Both the position numbers and the translations under genes were made by a program. The notes beneath the pieces were generated by a model that saw only the letters and a list, made by a program, of their open reading frames with translations, did not search any database and was not told where the DNA came from. This document shows positions 27,937 through 33,170 of a stretch of DNA of 33,170 bases, piece after piece. The first letter of the stretch is position 1, and each line of letters starts with the position of its first letter. Source of the stretch: Flavobacteriia bacterium (GTDB taxonomy: Bacteria; Bacteroidota; Bacteroidia; Flavobacteriales_D; Crocinitomicaceae); assembly GCA_947455515.1 (NCBI GenBank), contig CANGOF010000021.1:1-33170 (forward strand), read 5' to 3'.

Positions 27937-29130
27937 ATGCAGACACAAGAAGAGTTTATTTATTTTCCAGACAAGCAATTGATCGGTTTTGGTTCGGGTG
28001 AGCGTTTTGTCATGTTGGAAGGAGCTGATTTTTCGCAATTTCAGGCGTTTTTGGATGAGCGTATTGGGAAGTATATTTTCACTTGTCTGTCGTATGATTT
28101 GAAAAATGAGATGGAAGATTTGAAAAGTAATAATCCAGATCACATTGAATTTCCTATTGTAGTTTTATGGTCACCTGATTATGTTGTGGACTTTACAAAC
28201 GGGAATTTCGTTCAAGGTCAAGAAACAATAGAATTACGAAATTATGTAAGCCAATTGTATGCTAAGATTACGGATAAAGGTTCATTCTCATTACCACAAT
28301 CTATCGAGTTTCAAAATCGAATCACGCGTGATGAATATATAACTTCGGTTAATAAAGTCAAGGCGGAGATTCAATATGGAAATTGTTATGAATTAAATTT
28401 TTGTCAGGAGTTTTATGCTGAAAATGTATCGAAATTAGATACTATTTCATTATTTCGTTCTATTCATGAACAAACCAAAGCACCGTTTTCTGTTTTAATG
28501 CATTTTGAGGATTGGTCCGTATTGTGTTTTAGTCCTGAACGCTATATTGAAAAGGTTGGTTCGCGTCTCTTATCGCAGCCGATAAAAGGTACAATACGTA
28601 GAGGTAAAGACGAAATAGAAGACGATCAACTTAAAAAATCGCTACAGGGGGATAGGAAAGAAGTGTCTGAAAATGTTATGATTACGGATTTAGTTCGGAA
28701 TGACTTTTCAAGAATTGCTAAAAAAGGAAGTGTTCAAGTAGCGCATTTATGTGAATTACAAACTTTTGAGACATTACATCATTTGGTTTCTACGATAGTT
28801 TGTGAGGTGGAAGAAAATCTTTCTTTGGAAGCAATTTTGAGAGCAAGTTTTCCTATGGGGTCAATGACGGGAGCGCCAAAAGTAAGTGTGATGCAGATAA
28901 TTGAAAAATTAGAATTTTTCCGAAGAGGCTTGTATTCGGGTTCTATAGGAATTATTTTTCCTGATGGTGATTTTGATTTAAATGTGGTAATTCGATCTTT
29001 GCTTTATAATAATAAAAAGAATGTACTTTCATGTTCTGTTGGTAGTGCAATAACTATGAAATCTGATCCAGAAAAAGAGTACGAGGAATGTTTAGTTAAG
29101 GTGAATAAAATTCTGAAATTTTTCAGTTAA
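27937..29130 (+). CDS. pabB: chorismate-binding protein, aminodeoxychorismate/anthranilate synthase component I
   Basis: GNCYELNFCQEF, FSPERYIE, QPIKGTIRRG, GSMTGAPKVSVMQIIE motifs. Confidence 0.9.
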   Translation: MQTQEEFIYFPDKQLIGFGSGERFVMLEGADFSQFQAFLDERIGKYIFTCLSYDLKNEMEDLKSNNPDHIEFPIVVLWSPDYVVDFTNGNFVQGQETIELRNYVSQLYAKITDKGSFSLPQSIEFQNRITRDEYITSVNKVKAEIQYGNCYELNFCQEFYAENVSKLDTISLFRSIHEQTKAPFSVLMHFEDWSVLCFSPERYIEKVGSRLLSQPIKGTIRRGKDEIEDDQLKKSLQGDRKEVSENVMITDLVRNDFSRIAKKGSVQVAHLCELQTFETLHHLVSTIVCEVEENLSLEAILRASFPMGSMTGAPKVSVMQIIEKLEFFRRGLYSGSIGIIFPDGDFDLNVVIRSLLYNNKKNVLSCSVGSAITMKSDPEKEYEECLVKVNKILKFFS

Positions 29131-30378
29131 ATGGATCTAAAGCAATTTCAATCGGTGTGGGGATTTTTAGCTGCAAAAAAGGTTTTTGTTGCTTGTAGCG
29201 GTGGAGTTGATTCGGTAGTATTGTTACATTTTTTTAAAATTCTTTGTGTAGATATTGAAGTGATTCATGTAAATTATTGCTTACGTGGTGAAGAATCGAA
29301 TAAAGATGAGCAGTTTGTTCGGGATTTATGTAATCAGTTGAATGTTCCAATAGTTGTGAAAAAAATCAACACAAAGGAAATTCTTTCCAAAATGGGAGGG
29401 AATTTACAAGAAGTTGCGAGGAATATTCGGTACGATTTTTTTCAAGAGCAATTACAAAAGTATCCGGGAAGTTATGTTGCTTTAGGGCAGCATGCAGATG
29501 ATCAAGTAGAAACATTTTTTCAGCATATAGCGCGCAAGTCTGGAGTTTTGGGAATGGCAGGTATGTTACCGATTCACCAGTGTTATGTTCGACCATTTCT
29601 AAAAACCACAAAAGAAGAATTGTTACATTATGCTATAAATAATCGTATATTTTGGAGAGAGGATAGTTCAAACCAACAAAATAAATATACGAGAAATAAA
29701 TTAAGGAATGTTTGTTTACCGCTTGTTGAAAAAGAAATTCCAGATTTAGTTTCCTCTGTTTTGCTATTGGTTGATGCTTTTCAAGAAACACAGAAACATA
29801 TTGAAGTTAGTGCTGATAAAATAATGGAAGACATCCTAGCTAATCAATATTGGGGTGGGGATATTTTTGATCAAATTTCCAAGGAGGTTAAGATTGAGGT
29901 TATTCGTCAATTAGGAGGAGGGCATGAAGTTTTGGAACAGCTAGAAAAGATTCGTTTTTCACAGAAAGGTAAAATGATTTCTTGTGGCGACTTCCAATTT
30001 TTCAAGGAGAAAGAGGGTTTTAGTTTAAAAAATACATTCGAGCGCAAAGAGTTTGAGTTATTGATTAGTGAGACGAATCAATTACCCACAGTTTTTTCAA
30101 AAGAGGTGATTTATATAGATAAATCTAAAATAAGTGGAGTTTTAAAGGTTCGGCCTTGGAAGATTGGTGATCGAATTGCTCCTATTGGAATGAAAGGAAC
30201 CAAGTTGATATCAGACGTGTTGACAGAAGCAAAAATTGAATCGTCTATTCGAAATCGATGTTTGGTTGTAGAAGATGAAAATGAGATTGTGTGGTGCGTT
30301 GGATTTAAAATTTCTAGAAAATCAGTTGCTGATCATACAACTAAATCTATTTTAAAAGTGCAGATTGTTGAAAAATAG
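29131..30378 (+). CDS. tilS: tRNA(Ile)-lysidine synthetase
   Basis: PP-loop VACSGGVDSVVLLHFF; GQHADDQVETF; C-terminal VRPWKIGDRIAPIGMKGTKLISD. Confidence 0.94.
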   Translation: MDLKQFQSVWGFLAAKKVFVACSGGVDSVVLLHFFKILCVDIEVIHVNYCLRGEESNKDEQFVRDLCNQLNVPIVVKKINTKEILSKMGGNLQEVARNIRYDFFQEQLQKYPGSYVALGQHADDQVETFFQHIARKSGVLGMAGMLPIHQCYVRPFLKTTKEELLHYAINNRIFWREDSSNQQNKYTRNKLRNVCLPLVEKEIPDLVSSVLLLVDAFQETQKHIEVSADKIMEDILANQYWGGDIFDQISKEVKIEVIRQLGGGHEVLEQLEKIRFSQKGKMISCGDFQFFKEKEGFSLKNTFERKEFELLISETNQLPTVFSKEVIYIDKSKISGVLKVRPWKIGDRIAPIGMKGTKLISDVLTEAKIESSIRNRCLVVEDENEIVWCVGFKISRKSVADHTTKSILKVQIVEK

Positions 30379-30423
30379 GCTTTAATTTTAACAGAACCCC
30401 TTAAATATTCTCCTAAATTTTCC

Positions 30424-30431
30424 TATTTTTG
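30424..30431 (+). promoter_or_regulatory. -7 element TATTTTTG upstream of 30484 gene
   Basis: Exact TAnnTTTG 52 nt before ATG; -33 not clear. Confidence 0.4.
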
Positions 30432-30483
30432 TCAAATATCTTAGGGTATTGGGAATTAATAGATAGAATTAAAACACACGGAT

Positions 30484-30762
30484 ATGGAAATTTCGGCATA
30501 CAAAACAATCGAGAAAGAGGAGGTTTCAAAGATGTCATTTCAGAATGACATGAATGTTGAACAACATGAAGAGTTAAGACAACAATTGGAACAAGCAACG
30601 CGTTTAGGGAATGGATACCATTCTAAAGTGTCTATTTATTTCCATGATGACGAGGGGCCAAAAAGAGTAGAGACTACCATTTGGGCAACTGGAGCTAAAT
30701 ATATTTGTTTGAAAGGTGGGGTTTGGATTCCTATTGATCATATTGTAGAAGTTAAATTTTAA
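30484..30762 (+). CDS. conserved hypothetical protein, 92 aa
   Basis: Free-standing ORF with -7 element upstream and terminator downstream. Confidence 0.75.
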   Translation: MEISAYKTIEKEEVSKMSFQNDMNVEQHEELRQQLEQATRLGNGYHSKVSIYFHDDEGPKRVETTIWATGAKYICLKGGVWIPIDHIVEVKF

Positions 30763-30770
30763 TAAAATTT

Positions 30771-30796
30771 ATCAGGTTTTTTTCCTGATGTTTTTC
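30771..30796 (+). terminator. intrinsic terminator after 30484 gene
   Basis: ATCAGG-TTTTTTT-CCTGAT then GTTTTTC. Confidence 0.65.
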
Positions 30797-30800
30797 TTAG

Positions 30801-30847
30801 AATCCGTTTTGTAGTAGATTTGTTCTATGTTCAAAACGGATTTTTTT
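30801..30847 (+). terminator. second terminator-like hairpin overlapping the ORF-track dsbD start
   Basis: AATCCGTTTTG ... CAAAACGGATT followed by T5; 11-bp stem, 20-nt loop. Confidence 0.65.
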
Positions 30848-30871
30848 CGTTATTACATTAAACAATTTCTT

Positions 30872-32947
30872 ATGATAGTTCGTTTATTTTATTTTTTACT
30901 TTTTTTTCTCGTTTTACTAGGTAGTAATAGTGTATTTGCTCAGCCAAATGAAAGTTTTTCAGATTATATAGACTGGAGTTTTAGTTTGGAGAAGAAAGAT
31001 GCTTCGCATGCATATGTGGTTGCAAAGGCAAATATTGTAAAAGATTGGCACATTTATTCCATACATCATAATCCTGAGAAAGCTAGTTTTACTGGTATTC
31101 CTACGAGTTTTGTGTTTAAAACGTCAAAATTATATCGAACGGTAGGTACTTTGATTGAAGGGAAAAAGGCGATTACACACAAAGATGATTTAGGTATATC
31201 GCTTTATATTGAAAATTCAGTTGTTTACAAACAAGAGATTGAATTTTTGAGTAATCTACCGGTGGAAATAAAATTCAATTATAATTTTCAGTTGTGCGCG
31301 GTACAATGTTTGATGCCGACGGAGCAAGAAGGAAGTGTAAAAGCGACTGGATATGTAGGGGTGACGAGAGACGAGTTAAAGGTGACGGAAGATATTGTTA
31401 CATTTAAGACAGGAGATAGTGTTGTTAAAGAGAAGGTGATTAATAGTCAGGATGGTATAGCAACAAAAAATGGCAATCATAAAAAAGCGGTTGTAAAGGC
31501 TTCAAAACCGAAAGATGCACTTTGGATTGTGTTTTTCAAAGGTTTTGGAGGAGGATTGATCGCTTTGTTGACGCCTTGTGTTTTTCCAATGATTCCGATG
31601 ACGGTTACTTTCTTTACGAAACGGTCTAAGACACGTATGAAAGGGATATTCAATGCTTTGTTGTATGGGTTTTCCATCATTGTTATTTATGTGAGTTTAG
31701 GATTAATAATTACTGCTTTATTAGGTCCTACAGGATTGAATGATTTGTCGACCAACGTTTGGATGAATCTTATTTTCTTTGGGATATTTATCTTTTTCGC
31801 AGTTTCTTTTTTAGGTGCATTTGAAATTAGAATGCCAAATTCATGGGTAAACAAAGCGGATGGGAATGCCGATAAAGGCGGATTGATAGGAATCTTTTTT
31901 ATGGCATTTACCTTAAGCTTGGTTTCGTTTTCTTGTACAGGACCGATCATTGGAACATTGTTAGTAGATTCTGCAGCTGACGGAGCGTTATTGGCTCCAG
32001 CGATAGGGATGGGAGGATTTGCGATTGCTTTAGCCTTACCATTTACGTTGTTTGCAATCTTTCCAGGATGGTTAAATAGTTTACCACAATCTGGTGGGTG
32101 GTTAAATTCTGTAAAAGTTGTTCTTGGATTGTTGGAATTAGCATTGGCATTGAAATTTCTATCAGGAGTTGATTTAGCCTACCATTGGGGTATTTTAACG
32201 CGTGAATTGTTTGTTGCGGTTTGGATTGTTATTTTCTTTATCATTGGTTTTTACTTGTTAGGTAAATTGAAATTCTCACATGATTCGAACGTTGAACGTT
32301 TGTCTGTTACACGTTTTATGTTTGCTTTATCAGCGTTTATTTTTGCTGTATATCTTTTACCCGGAATGTGGGGCGCACCATTGCGTTTGATAGATGGAGT
32401 TGCACCTCCAAGAACGCATAGTGAAGATAATTTCCGATTTGTAAAAGGGGATACAGGAAGTTCTATAGCTAATGAAAGCGAGAATTTTAAGAAGTTCCGT
32501 CCATACATGCATGAGGTTGCAGATGGAAGTTTATTGACTTTTCATGATTTGGAAAAAGCAAAAGAGTATGCACGTTTGGAAGGCAAACCTATATTATTAG
32601 ATTTTACTGGACACAATTGTCCAAATTGTCGACGTACCGAGTCTACAGTATGGCTGAGTGAGGCTGTACATCCAATTTTAAAGGACGAGGTTGTAATTGT
32701 ATCATTGTATGTGGATGACCGTGAAAAATTACCTAAGTCGCAATGGAAGTACTCCAAAGCGATTCAAGGGATGATTAAAACGGTAGGGAATAAATGGTCG
32801 GATTATCAAGTAACACATTATGGACAGCTTTCACAGCCATTATATGTGATGATTGATGCAGAAGGGAATGATTTGACGGAGGCGATAGGGTATGAACCTA
32901 ATGTAGAAGTGTATAAACAGTTTTTGAAAAAGGGGTTGAACAAATAA
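30872..32947 (+). CDS. dsbD: thiol:disulfide interchange protein DsbD
   Basis: Signal peptide MIVRLFYFLLFFLVLLGSNSVFA; GGLIALLTPCVFPMIPMTVTFF; C-terminal thioredoxin-like DFTGHNCPNCRRTE; ORF track start 30827 lies inside a terminator-like hairpin. Confidence 0.9.
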   Translation: MIVRLFYFLLFFLVLLGSNSVFAQPNESFSDYIDWSFSLEKKDASHAYVVAKANIVKDWHIYSIHHNPEKASFTGIPTSFVFKTSKLYRTVGTLIEGKKAITHKDDLGISLYIENSVVYKQEIEFLSNLPVEIKFNYNFQLCAVQCLMPTEQEGSVKATGYVGVTRDELKVTEDIVTFKTGDSVVKEKVINSQDGIATKNGNHKKAVVKASKPKDALWIVFFKGFGGGLIALLTPCVFPMIPMTVTFFTKRSKTRMKGIFNALLYGFSIIVIYVSLGLIITALLGPTGLNDLSTNVWMNLIFFGIFIFFAVSFLGAFEIRMPNSWVNKADGNADKGGLIGIFFMAFTLSLVSFSCTGPIIGTLLVDSAADGALLAPAIGMGGFAIALALPFTLFAIFPGWLNSLPQSGGWLNSVKVVLGLLELALALKFLSGVDLAYHWGILTRELFVAVWIVIFFIIGFYLLGKLKFSHDSNVERLSVTRFMFALSAFIFAVYLLPGMWGAPLRLIDGVAPPRTHSEDNFRFVKGDTGSSIANESENFKKFRPYMHEVADGSLLTFHDLEKAKEYARLEGKPILLDFTGHNCPNCRRTESTVWLSEAVHPILKDEVVIVSLYVDDREKLPKSQWKYSKAIQGMIKTVGNKWSDYQVTHYGQLSQPLYVMIDAEGNDLTEAIGYEPNVEVYKQFLKKGLNK

Positions 32948-33029
32948 ATCATTTTTTAAGAATAAATTTTTTCATAGTCTTTCTAAATTCCTGTTATTAA
33001 ATGGTTATTACTATTTAATTTTTTTGGTT

Positions 33030-33170
33030 CTATATGGAATACTGTGGGTAGTTAAACTTTAGCTTCCCTGCCACAAAGTAAATCATATTAATGAAGTTTT
33101 CAATGTTTCGATATCCTCTTGCTCTTTTTTTAGCCAACTGTATCTTCGAATTTATCCCCTCTAATATTCC
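33030..33170 (-). mobile_element. C-terminal fragment of ISL3-like transposase, continues past window edge
   Basis: Minus-strand frame reads GILEGINSKIQLAKKRARGYRNIENFINMIYFVAGKLKFNYPQYSI*, the characteristic ISL3 transposase C-terminus. Confidence 0.85.

Noticed and set aside
31687-31950. Antisense ORFs in dsbD (31477..31680, 31687..31950, 32251..32508, 32542..32757)
   Set aside because: Shadow ORFs of a long well-supported membrane protein gene

Overview
AT-rich Bacteroidota-type chromosomal segment; a Flavobacteriia/Crocinitomicaceae-like host is my inference from T9SS, DUF4270, GH3, TAnnTTTG promoters and gene order. Most of the window is ordinary housekeeping: deoxynucleoside kinase, GH3, rfaE2, YbhN-like, panD/panC, glmS, rfbA, polyprenyl synthetase, MazG-like, dapD, ruvX, def, pabB, tilS, dsbD. 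The most notable block is about 12.1-19.3 kb. It holds two divergent gene sets that together look like a polyhydroxyalkanoate (PHA/PHB) locus: phaB-phaE-phaC (class III synthase) on the minus strand, and phaJ, alpha/beta hydrolase, bdhA, patatin and a DUF2459/TIGR02117-like gene on the plus strand. Other items outside the supplied ORF track are a 34-codon membrane smORF with a good Bacteroidota promoter, the C-terminus of an ISL3-like transposase at the right edge, two heptad-periodic intergenic repeats, a dispersed ~21-32 nt repeat in three copies, long bidirectional terminator palindromes, and terminator-like hairpins abutting the start codons of phaC, pabB and dsbD. No rRNA, tRNA or CRISPR array was recognised. 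All calls come from reading the sequence; no database search was run.
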